Below are positions 46,283 through 53,779 of a DNA stretch of 64,000 nucleotides, one piece after another. A program made the translations under genes and the position numbers. Where the stretch lies: assembly GCF_001043175.1 (NCBI RefSeq), contig NZ_CP011494.1, forward strand, positions 2,294,001 to 2,358,000, written 5' to 3'. The notes below the pieces were generated by a model. It saw only the letters and a program-made list of their open reading frames with translations. It ran no database searches and was not told the origin of the DNA. This DNA comes from Marinobacter psychrophilus (GTDB taxonomy: Bacteria > Pseudomonadota > Gammaproteobacteria > Pseudomonadales > Oleiphilaceae). Numbering within the stretch: the stretch's first letter is position 1; each line of letters opens with the position of its first letter.

Positions 46283-47692
46283 CTACCGCACGCCTTTGCC
46301 CAAAAGCACCACTTCCACTGTTTGAATCATAATGAGTATGTCCATCAGTAGACTGTGATTTTTCGAGTAATAAAGGTCGTATTCCAGTTTGCCTTTGGCG
46401 TCTTCTACCGAAGCGCCGTAAGGGTATTTAAGCTGGGCCCAGCCCATTAAGCCAGGCTTTACGTAATGCCGTGTGTCGTAAAGCGGTATTTTCTCTTTCA
46501 ATTCAGAGACAAATTCCGGCCTTTCCGGGCGCGGCCCGACAAAACTCATTTCGCCTTTGATCACGTTGTAAATCTGTGGCAGCTCATCCAACCGAGTGTT
46601 GCGTATGAACCCACCAACACGGGTGACGCGGTTGTCGTTCGCCGAAGCCCAGCGGGCTTTGCCGTCTTTTTCTGCATCCTGGCGCATGCTGCGAAATTTA
46701 TAGATGCGAAATTCTTTGCCCAGCAGGCCGATTCTTTGCTGACTATAGAGCACCGGGCGGCCAGTCTCTAGGAATACTGCAATAGCGGTTAGTATAATAA
46801 ATGGCGACATAATGGCCAGCAATGCGAGGCTCAGCGCAAGATCGACAAAACGCTTAGCAAGCGCGCGGCGACGAGAGGCGCTAAAGCCGTCGGAAAACAG
46901 GATCCAGGACGGATGCACCATATCGAGTTTGGCTTTTTTCAGCTCGCGCTCGTAAAAATCTACCCCGCTGGTCACGGTGATGCCGCGCAGTTTGCATTCC
47001 ATTAAGCCCGCCATAGGTAGAAAGCCACCCTGGGCTTGGCGCCGTTCTTGTGCGGCAATCACAATTTCAGACACTTTGTTGTGGCGGCAAAACTCGTGGA
47101 AATTGACGGGGATTGGCAGTAACTGATCTTTTTTTACAGCGGCCTGGTCCGAGTTGTCTGCAATGCAACCGATGATGCGAACGCCCATGGCGCGCATGTT
47201 CTGTTCGTACTCTTGCATTAAGTTAGCGGCAAACGGGCCTGCGCCAAACACCACTACCCGGCGTACCAGTTGTTCTGAATCTACTACTTTTAAAAAGGCC
47301 AGCCGGCACAGAATGACAATTAACGAGGATAGAGCAACGGCGTAAAATAGCGCGGAACTGCCCGGGTCAAGCGCTGGCACGAACAAATAGACAATGGTGA
47401 GCCCCAGGCCGCCTACGAAGCAGTAAGCCACCAAAGTGCGGAAAAACAGGGAAATGGCGTTTTCATTCGCAAGGGACGAATAGCCACCCATAGACAAGGT
47501 ACCAGCGCTGAGCATAAGCGCGAAAACCAGCGCGGCTAAGGTACCAGGCGCCAGTTCAGGCGGTAGAAAAATGACCAGCTGTACGCCGGACGCGAGCAGG
47601 CGATACACAAAAAACAGCAGGCAAAACTCCAGCGTGCCAAGCAACAGATACGGAATGTGCAAAAACTGTTTCCGAAAACGAATATAGGACAA
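46283..47692 (-). CDS. Sugar-phosphate priming transferase (EpsB/WcaJ type, XrtA-associated)
   Basis: 469 residues. Four or five N-terminal helices (about 10-120), a nucleotide-binding-like middle (VVVFGAGPFAANLMQEYE), then one helix and the bacterial sugar transferase domain: KRFVDLALSLALLAIMSPF, GKEFRIYKFRSM, DELPQIYNVIKGEMSFVGPRPERPEF. It transfers a hexose-1-phosphate to undecaprenyl phosphate and starts the repeat unit. It heads the long minus-strand series, whose promoter should lie in 47693-47880. Family TIGR03013. Confidence 0.93.
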   Translation of the reverse strand: MSYIRFRKQFLHIPYLLLGTLEFCLLFFVYRLLASGVQLVIFLPPELAPGTLAALVFALMLSAGTLSMGGYSSLANENAISLFFRTLVAYCFVGGLGLTIVYLFVPALDPGSSALFYAVALSSLIVILCRLAFLKVVDSEQLVRRVVVFGAGPFAANLMQEYEQNMRAMGVRIIGCIADNSDQAAVKKDQLLPIPVNFHEFCRHNKVSEIVIAAQERRQAQGGFLPMAGLMECKLRGITVTSGVDFYERELKKAKLDMVHPSWILFSDGFSASRRRALAKRFVDLALSLALLAIMSPFIILTAIAVFLETGRPVLYSQQRIGLLGKEFRIYKFRSMRQDAEKDGKARWASANDNRVTRVGGFIRNTRLDELPQIYNVIKGEMSFVGPRPERPEFVSELKEKIPLYDTRHYVKPGLMGWAQLKYPYGASVEDAKGKLEYDLYYSKNHSLLMDILIMIQTVEVVLLGKGVR

Positions 47693-47893
47693 ACCAAACT
47701 TCCTTGCCGCTCGCTTATTGTTTAATCGAAAAATCGACGCTGTAACCTGGACGACTTTAAGCCCTTTGTATCTTTATGTAACAAGCATTTACCGCTCTAT
47801 AACCATGACTGAGATATTACGGGTAAGGCGATTGTTTTTGAACCTGTAGTAGGTGAGAATTGCATAATACTTGCAATAAGGATGCCCACGCCC
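47693..47893. promoter_or_regulatory. Divergent promoter region of the EPS operons
   Basis: About 200 bases between the minus-strand priming transferase and the plus-strand deacetylase, so control signals for both directions must lie here. A GG-N10-GC arrangement at 47749-47762 (plus) is a weak sigma-54 candidate without an upstream 17-bp element. Confidence 0.45.
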
Positions 47894-48874
47894 ATGTCAG
47901 ATCGGCAGAAGAGTGAAACCAGCGCACCTGCTGCCGCGTCAGGCGACACTTTACGCGACAGAGAGGGCGGTGCAGGAACGCTACACGCCATGAGCATTGA
48001 TGTGGAAGACTACTTTCACGTGGCCGCTTTGGCAAAGGTGATTCACCCGGACCAGTGGGGCAGCCTGCCCAGCCGTGTAGAGCAAAACACCGAGCGCCTG
48101 TTGGCACTGTTCGAGCGCAATAATGTGAAGGCCACATTTTTTGTGTTGGGCTGGGTGGCCGACAAGTACCCGCAATTAGTGCGCAAAATTGCCGCTGGGG
48201 GTCATGAAGTGGCGTCCCACGGCTACAGCCACCAGCTGATTTACAGCCAGACTCCGGACGTGTTCCGCAAGGAAACTATGCGCTCAAAAGCGCTGCTGGA
48301 AGACATAATTGGGGCCGAGGTGAGCGGTTATCGCGCTGCCAGCTATTCGATTACCCATAAATCGCTGTGGGCGCTGGATATTCTGGCGGAGTGCGGGTTT
48401 ACCTGGGATTCCAGTATTTTCCCGGTGCGCCATGACAATTACGGCATTCCGGGTTCGCCCCGTGCTCCCTACACCATTGAAACTGAAAAAGGCCATTTGC
48501 TGCGGGAATTCCCGCTGACCACGGCCAAGATCGGCGGGCTGTCTATACCGGCGGCGGGCGGGGGCTATTTTCGCCAATTCCCCTACCCTATTTTCCGCTA
48601 TTTGTTCAATAACGCCTCTGGCGGTGGCAGCCGGCCGCAAATGTTTTACCTGCACCCTTGGGAGATAGACCCAGACCAGCCGCGCTACAACAACGCCAGC
48701 TGGTTTTCCCGCTTCCGTCATTACACCAATCTGGATAAGTGCGAGCACCGCCTGGAAAGGCTGATGCAAGACTTCCACTTTGGTACAGTGTCACAAAGCT
48801 ACAATGCGTATAAACCCGAGAGCTCTCAGTCGGGCACGCGACTGACCACCCAACAGATGGTCGGACTGGCCTGA
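47894..48874 (+). CDS. XrtA-associated polysaccharide deacetylase (DUF3473)
   Basis: 326 residues from ATG at 47894, with AAGGA 11 bases upstream; an ATG at 47882 overlaps that ribosome site and is less likely. After a flexible start of about 30 residues, M-S-I-D-V-E-D-Y-F gives the NodB Asp motif, ATFFVLGWVA follows, EVASHGYSHQ supplies the H-x3-H pair, and the family tail has AASYSIT, FYLHPWEIDPDQPR. TIGR03006 type. Cytoplasmic by sequence. It may N-deacetylate the lipid-linked sugar before export. Confidence 0.9.
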   Translation: MSDRQKSETSAPAAASGDTLRDREGGAGTLHAMSIDVEDYFHVAALAKVIHPDQWGSLPSRVEQNTERLLALFERNNVKATFFVLGWVADKYPQLVRKIAAGGHEVASHGYSHQLIYSQTPDVFRKETMRSKALLEDIIGAEVSGYRAASYSITHKSLWALDILAECGFTWDSSIFPVRHDNYGIPGSPRAPYTIETEKGHLLREFPLTTAKIGGLSIPAAGGGYFRQFPYPIFRYLFNNASGGGSRPQMFYLHPWEIDPDQPRYNNASWFSRFRHYTNLDKCEHRLERLMQDFHFGTVSQSYNAYKPESSQSGTRLTTQQMVGLA

Positions 48875-48892
48875 AACTGACGGGGATTGCCC

Positions 48893-49939
48893 ATGTATTT
48901 AGAATTTTTCGGCCTGCACAGAAACCCGTTCCGGATTACGCCGGAAGACGACTTTATTTACATGAGCCAGCAGCATTCGCGGGCTTATGTGTACATGTCG
49001 TCGGCTATCTGGAGCTCAGAAGGTTTTGTGGTGATCAGTGGCGAAATCGGCTCTGGTAAAACTACCCTGCTAAAGAAAACCATCCGCAATATGGATGGGG
49101 ATTTGAAGCTGTTGAACGTGGCCTACACCAACCTGGAATCCAAGGACCTGTTCAGCCTGATTCTACGCAAGGCGGGATTGAAGGCCGAAGACGACAGCAA
49201 GGTGGGCATGCTGTTTCAGATTACAGAGTATCTCGAGAAGATGGCCGCCGAAGGCACGCCAGTGGTACTGACTATCGACGAAGCCCAAAATCTGACCCGG
49301 GAAAACCTGGAAGACGTACGCATGCTGGCCGGTATGGAAAGTATGGGCGGGCCATCCATGCGGGTGATTCTACTGGGCCAGCCCGAGCTTAAAAAGGCGG
49401 TCACTTCTATTCCCCAATTGGCGCAACGGGTAAAGCTGTTTTTCCATCTGGAAGGGCTAACGCCAAAAGAAACCGCTGAGTACATTGATTACCGCTTGCT
49501 GGTGTCTGGCCACGGTGGCAATAAGCTGTTTGATAAAGACACGGTTCAAGAGATTCACGATTTGAGCCATGGCATTCCGCGCCTGATTAACAAGCTGTGC
49601 GACGGTATGATGATGTGCGCCTACGCTGAAGACCGGCCGTTTATAGACCCCCACGACTTGAAAAACATCCGCAAGGATTTGCTAGGCGAAGACGACGAGC
49701 CAAAGGCAAAACTGCCGGAGAGCGCGCAGCACAACAGAAACGCGCGCCCTGCCCCGGTTAGCGCGCAATCAGGCGAGGGCTTCGGTGACCTGTCAAAAAC
49801 CCTGCAGCGTATTGCCAGTGCTCTTGAGAGCATTGATGGGCGTTTGGCAAAGATGTCACCAGAAGGGAAATCCTCACAAAAAGACTCCGTTAGTTCCACT
49901 GACAATATAAAGCCACTCACGCCCTTCTGGAAGAAATAG
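48893..49939 (+). CDS. XrtA-associated ExeA-like AAA ATPase
   Basis: 348 residues from ATG at 48893 (a TTG two codons earlier has no better site). YLEFFGLHRNPFRITPEDDF is the ExeA/GspA start. Walker A GEIGSGKTTLLKK, Walker B V-V-L-T-I-D-E-A-Q-N, sensor VILLGQPEL. The C-terminal ~90 residues are polar and end in a short coiled segment (LQRIASALESIDGRLAKM). It lies 18 bases after the deacetylase gene. It belongs to the TIGR03015 family found with XrtA; its job in EPS export or sorting is not established. Confidence 0.9.
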   Translation: MYLEFFGLHRNPFRITPEDDFIYMSQQHSRAYVYMSSAIWSSEGFVVISGEIGSGKTTLLKKTIRNMDGDLKLLNVAYTNLESKDLFSLILRKAGLKAEDDSKVGMLFQITEYLEKMAAEGTPVVLTIDEAQNLTRENLEDVRMLAGMESMGGPSMRVILLGQPELKKAVTSIPQLAQRVKLFFHLEGLTPKETAEYIDYRLLVSGHGGNKLFDKDTVQEIHDLSHGIPRLINKLCDGMMMCAYAEDRPFIDPHDLKNIRKDLLGEDDEPKAKLPESAQHNRNARPAPVSAQSGEGFGDLSKTLQRIASALESIDGRLAKMSPEGKSSQKDSVSSTDNIKPLTPFWKK

Positions 49940-50021
49940 CCGGATAAGCATCGTCGAGTTATTTTACACAGTGGGCAAGTGATTGTTATGCCTTATTATT
50001 TTCTTTACAAGGGCATTTAAA

Positions 50022-50038
50022 CGTCGCATATGTAGACA
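50022..50038 (+). promoter_or_regulatory. 17-bp YGTCG-N9-ACR element (distal, PEP-CTERM gene 50204)
   Basis: CGTCGCATATGTAGACA, 41 bases (close to four helical turns) upstream of the proximal site. Confidence 0.5.
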
Positions 50039-50062
50039 CAACTCTTAGCTATACATGTTTTG

Positions 50063-50079
50063 TGTCGATTTTTTTTACA
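50063..50079 (+). promoter_or_regulatory. 17-bp YGTCG-N9-ACR element (proximal, PEP-CTERM gene 50204)
   Basis: TGTCGATTTTTTTTACA. It ends 66 bp before the -24 GG at 50145, exactly 10 bp less than at the other sites, so it faces the same side of the helix. Confidence 0.6.
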
Positions 50080-50142
50080 TATACTCCAGCAAAGTCGCGA
50101 CCTAAAACTTTTAAAGCACTGAAATAAAAACAAAAAAGTTTT

Positions 50143-50160
50143 CTGGCACCAAGTTTGCTT
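50143..50160 (+). promoter_or_regulatory. Sigma-54 promoter of PEP-CTERM gene 50204
   Basis: CTGGCACCAAGTTTGCTT: TGGCAC, four-base spacer region and TTGC, close to the textbook consensus. GG 50145-50146, GC 50157-50158. The leader is about 34 nt. Confidence 0.85.
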
Positions 50161-50203
50161 AATTTAATTAAGCCTAGAAAAAAACTTAGTTAAGGAAAAT
50201 CTT

Positions 50204-50848
50204 ATGTCTTTATTCAACCGTATCGCCGCTATAAGCGCTTTCAGTTTTTCTCTTGCTATTGCAGCCCCTGCCATTGCGGCCCCTGTCACTGGAAACCTGA
50301 TTCAGAATGGCAGCTTCGAAAGCAACTCCATATCTGTGAATAGCTGGAAATCGTTCGCTGTTATCGATGGATGGAAAGCCGATAACAACAGATTCGAAAT
50401 TTGGAACAACTTTAGGGGCGAAACCGCTAAAGAAGGTAACCAATTTGTCGAGCTAAACGCCGATCCTGGTACAGGCGCTGCTTTCAGTTTTTATCAGAAT
50501 ATCAGTACCGTTATAGGCCAAACCTACGACATCAGCTTTGCTTATCAGGCCCGCCGTAACAACAACGAAGAATTTTCCTTTTCTGTCACTCCAAGTGGAA
50601 GTCTTACCTGGCTGCTCATCACCGACCACACGACTAGTAACTGGAGCACGTTCCAAAATTCATTCGTAGCCCAGGACGCAATCACTAAAATCACCTTCAC
50701 TTCTGTAACACCGCTGACTGGCACCGTTGGCAATTTCATTGATGATGTAAAAGTGACCGCAGCGGTTCCAGAGCCTGGCACCCTGGCGCTTCTTGGTCTG
50801 GGCCTGTTTGGTTTGACTGCTGCGCGCCGTCGTAAGAACGTCGCGTAA
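50204..50848 (+). CDS. PEP-CTERM exported protein, DUF642-like paralogue
   Basis: 214 residues. Signal peptide 1-26 (AFSFSLAIAAPAIAAP). The mature part NLIQNGSFESNS, FEIWNNF, FAYQARRNNNEEFSF and TGTVGNFIDDVKV is clearly paralogous to the protein at 1229. The sorting signal VPEPGTLALLGLGLFGL with TAARRRKNVA ends it. AAGGA lies 8 bases before the ATG. It stands alone at the right border of the EPS locus, 44 kb from xrtA, but should be cleaved by it. Confidence 0.9.
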   Translation: MSLFNRIAAISAFSFSLAIAAPAIAAPVTGNLIQNGSFESNSISVNSWKSFAVIDGWKADNNRFEIWNNFRGETAKEGNQFVELNADPGTGAAFSFYQNISTVIGQTYDISFAYQARRNNNEEFSFSVTPSGSLTWLLITDHTTSNWSTFQNSFVAQDAITKITFTSVTPLTGTVGNFIDDVKVTAAVPEPGTLALLGLGLFGLTAARRRKNVA

Positions 50849-50902
50849 GTTAATAGCCTAAAAGGTAAGTTTCACCGGTCATTCCCTGACTGGCGAGCCT
50901 TT

Positions 50903-50931
50903 AAAAACCTCGGCCCTGTGCCGGGGTTTTT
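50903..50931. terminator. Terminator between PEP-CTERM gene and prpD (probably two-way)
   Basis: AAAACCTCGG, loop CCCTGTG, CCGGGGTTTTT: a stem with A tract before and T tract after, so it could stop the PEP-CTERM transcript on plus and the prp operon on minus. Confidence 0.7.
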
Positions 50932-50970
50932 GCTTTCTACGATTCCTGACAAGAGTTCATCACATTTTGT

Positions 50971-52455
50971 TCAAATCACAAACAGCGACGTAAATTCGTG
51001 AACGGCCATGCATTCCAGCTCCGCCTGGCTTTGTAGCGCTTGGGAGATTCGCTGGCATTGGCCTGCGGGGAAACGAGTTGCAAGGTTCTGCTCGAACTTC
51101 TGTTTAAGCAGCGGAATCGCGGCTTCGCGACGGCGGCGATGGCCTATCGGATATTCGACGACCACGTTTTCTGTGCTTGTACCGTCTTTAAAGAAAATCT
51201 GTACCGCATTGGCGATTGAGCGCTTGCTTGAGTCCAGATAATCCGCGGAGTAAGCCTCGTTTTCGACAACCTCCATTTTGCCTCTTAGCTGATCAATCAC
51301 TGGGTGGGCACTGTGAAAGCTGTCTTCATAGTGCTCGGCCGTGAGTTCACCAAATATCAGCGGCACGGCTGTCATGTATTGCAGGCAGTGGTCGCGGTCT
51401 GCAGCGTTGGCCAGGCTGCCCACTTTGGAAATGATACGAATGGCGGATTCGTGGGTGGTCAGTACTATTTTATCAATATCTTGCAGGCGGTCTTTCACTT
51501 GTGGGTGAAGTGTGACAGCGGCTTCTGCGGCGGTTTGAGCGTGGAATTCTGCAGGGAAAGACACTTTGAACAGGATGTTTTCCATCACGTAGGAACCAAA
51601 TGCCTGTCGTAAAGAAAGCTGACACTTGTCTGCAGGTTTGATTTTTTGGTCTTTGTTGGTTTTGCTGAACAGCACATCGTTAAAGCCCCACTGGGGTGCT
51701 GTGAGCGCGCCGGGTATGCCCATTTCGCCGCGCATGGCAATGTCTGCCAAGCGCACGGCTCTGGAGGTGGCGTCGCCTGCGGCCCAGGATTTGCGGGAAC
51801 CGGCGTTGGGGGCATGGCGATAGGTGCGCAGGGATTGGCCGTCTACCCAGGCGTGTGACAGCGCTGACAGCAACTGGTCACGGTTGGCGCCCATCAGCCG
51901 AGCCACCACGGCGGTAGACGCCACTTTCACCAGCAGAACGTGGTCTAGCCCTACCCTATTGAACGAGTTTTCCAGCGCCAGCACGCCCTGGATTTCGTGG
52001 GCCATGATCATGGCTTCCAGCACGGCTTTCATGGCGATGGGGGATTTGCCTTCGGCCACGCGCTTTTGCGACAGGTGGTCTGCTACGGCGAGTATGCCGC
52101 CCAGGTTGTCTGACGGGTGGCCCCATTCGGCCGCCAGCCAGGTGTCGTTGTAATCCAGCCAGCGAATAATGCAACCAATGTCCCAGGCGGCTTTGACCGG
52201 ATCCATACGGAACGATGTGCCGGGGACTCGCGCGCCGTTGGGTACGATGGTGCCTTCTACCAACGGGCCTAAAAGCTTGGTGCATTCCGGAAATTTCAGG
52301 GCCAGAAGGCCGCAACCCAAGGTGTCCATCAAGCAATGGCGGGCGATGGTCCAGGCCTCGTCACTTTTGATTTGGTAGTTGAGGACGTAGTCGGCGATGG
52401 TTTGCAGGATATCGTCGTAATCCGGGCGTTCGTTTAGATCGAATGTGGCAGACAT
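50971..52455 (-). CDS. prpD: 2-methylcitrate dehydratase
   Basis: 494 residues, full length for the MmgE/PrpD family (E. coli PrpD 483). Recognisable stretches: [70 protein letters not shown] region and [25 protein letters not shown]. Removes water from 2-methylcitrate. As acnD and prpF are also present, the same step may be served twice, a known pattern in proteobacteria with both. Last gene of the operon, with a hairpin between it and prpF. Confidence 0.93.
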   Translation of the reverse strand: MSATFDLNERPDYDDILQTIADYVLNYQIKSDEAWTIARHCLMDTLGCGLLALKFPECTKLLGPLVEGTIVPNGARVPGTSFRMDPVKAAWDIGCIIRWLDYNDTWLAAEWGHPSDNLGGILAVADHLSQKRVAEGKSPIAMKAVLEAMIMAHEIQGVLALENSFNRVGLDHVLLVKVASTAVVARLMGANRDQLLSALSHAWVDGQSLRTYRHAPNAGSRKSWAAGDATSRAVRLADIAMRGEMGIPGALTAPQWGFNDVLFSKTNKDQKIKPADKCQLSLRQAFGSYVMENILFKVSFPAEFHAQTAAEAAVTLHPQVKDRLQDIDKIVLTTHESAIRIISKVGSLANAADRDHCLQYMTAVPLIFGELTAEHYEDSFHSAHPVIDQLRGKMEVVENEAYSADYLDSSKRSIANAVQIFFKDGTSTENVVVEYPIGHRRRREAAIPLLKQKFEQNLATRFPAGQCQRISQALQSQAELECMAVHEFTSLFVI

Positions 52456-52483
52456 GGATTTTCTCCTGTTTGAAATGTGCGGG

Positions 52484-52551
52484 TAAAAAAATACCCCCGG
52501 CTGGGTCTCCGGTTATTCCCTAAGGGTAGCCGGTTATTAGCGCGGGGGTAC
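52484..52551 (-). terminator. Hairpin with T tract between prpF and prpD
   Basis: Read on minus: GTACCCCCGCG, about 40 bases with an inner GGGAATAACCGG-type repeat, then CCGGGGGTATTTTTTT. The outer 8-bp stem plus T run looks like a terminator inside the operon, so it may lower prpD expression relative to prpF or mark an alternative transcript end. Confidence 0.5.
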
Positions 52552-52576
52552 TTTCAAAATCTGGAAAGCTACGAAG

Positions 52577-53779
52577 CTAAAACGAATCTCCGGGAATTCT
52601 TACCCAGCCTTCCATCAGCACTCGCGCGCTGCGGCTCATAATAGCCTTTTTGGCTGTCCACTGGCCGTCTACTTCTTTGGCTTCTGCACCCACCTGCAAG
52701 GTGCCAGACGGATGGCCAAAGGTGACCGATGTACGGTCACCGCCGCCAGCCGCCAGGTTTACCAGGGTGCCGGGAATGGCCGCAGCCGTTGCTATAGCGA
52801 CGGCCGCTGTACCCATCATGGCATGGTGCAGTTTGCCCATAGACAAAGCTCTAACGACTAGGTCTATGTCGTCAATGGCAATGGCTTTACCGCTTGAAGC
52901 GCTGTAGCCCGCAGGCGGCGCAACAAACGCTACTTTTGGTGTGTGCTGGCGCGCAGCCGCTTCTTCGATGTTCTGGATCAGCCCCATTTTCAGCGCACCG
53001 TAGGCACGAATAGTTTCAAACATCACCAGCGCCTCGGGGTTGCCATTAATCGCATCCTGCAGTTCGGTGCCGTTGTAGCCCACCGCGTCTGCATTGATAA
53101 ACACCGTGGGAATACCGGCGTTGATCATGGTGGCTTTCAGGGTTCCAACGCCTGGTACTTCCAGGTCGTCGACCAGGTTGCCGGTGGGGAACATGGCGCC
53201 TTCGCCGTCGGCCGGGTCGATGAATTCCACTTGTACTTCGGCCGCTGGGAAGGTGACCCCATCCAGCTCGAAATCACCGGTTTCCTGCACTTCGCCATTG
53301 GTGACCGGTACTTTGGCTATGATGGTTTTGCGTATGTTGGCCTGCCAGATGCGGACGATGACTGTTCCACTTCCTGTACCATTTTCGGGTAAGCGATCTT
53401 TTTCCACATAGCCACTGCTAATGGCAAAGGCCCCGACTGCTGCGGTGAGGTTGCCGCAGTTGCCGCTCCAGTCCACAAAGGGTTTGTCTATGCTGACCTG
53501 GCCAAACAGATAATCCACATCGTGGTCTGGCTGGGTGCTTTTGCTCAAAATAACGGTTTTACTGGTGCTGGAGGTTGCACCGCCCATGCCGTCGGTCTGT
53601 TTGCCGTAGGGATCCGGGCTGCCGATCACCCGCAGCAACAGGTTATCCCGGGCCGGGCCCGGGATCTGCGCGCGCTCGGGCAGGTCTTCCAAACGGAAGA
53701 ACACGCCTTTGCTGGTGCCGCCGCGCATATAGGTCGCGGGGATTTTTACTTGTGGTACCTGGCTCACAAGACCGCTCAT
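52577..53779 (-). CDS. prpF: AcnD-associated isomerase / accessory protein
   Basis: 400 residues, diaminopimelate-epimerase-like fold doubled. MRGGTSKGVFF at about 18-28, GGATSSTSKTVIL, DWSGNCGNLTAAVGAFA (the Cys site) and VRALSMGKLHHAMMGTAAVAIATAA. PrpF is needed with AcnD, probably to isomerise the trans-aconitate-like product. Its ATG overlaps the acnD stop (ATGA). Confidence 0.93.
   Translation of the reverse strand: MSGLVSQVPQVKIPATYMRGGTSKGVFFRLEDLPERAQIPGPARDNLLLRVIGSPDPYGKQTDGMGGATSSTSKTVILSKSTQPDHDVDYLFGQVSIDKPFVDWSGNCGNLTAAVGAFAISSGYVEKDRLPENGTGSGTVIVRIWQANIRKTIIAKVPVTNGEVQETGDFELDGVTFPAAEVQVEFIDPADGEGAMFPTGNLVDDLEVPGVGTLKATMINAGIPTVFINADAVGYNGTELQDAINGNPEALVMFETIRAYGALKMGLIQNIEEAAARQHTPKVAFVAPPAGYSASSGKAIAIDDIDLVVRALSMGKLHHAMMGTAAVAIATAAAIPGTLVNLAAGGGDRTSVTFGHPSGTLQVGAEAKEVDGQWTAKKAIMSRSARVLMEGWVRIPGDSF

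Noticed and set aside
47749..47762. GG-N10-GC before the second deacetylase gene as a sigma-54 promoter
   Set aside because: The -12 context is AAGC rather than TTGC, and no 17-bp element lies upstream.
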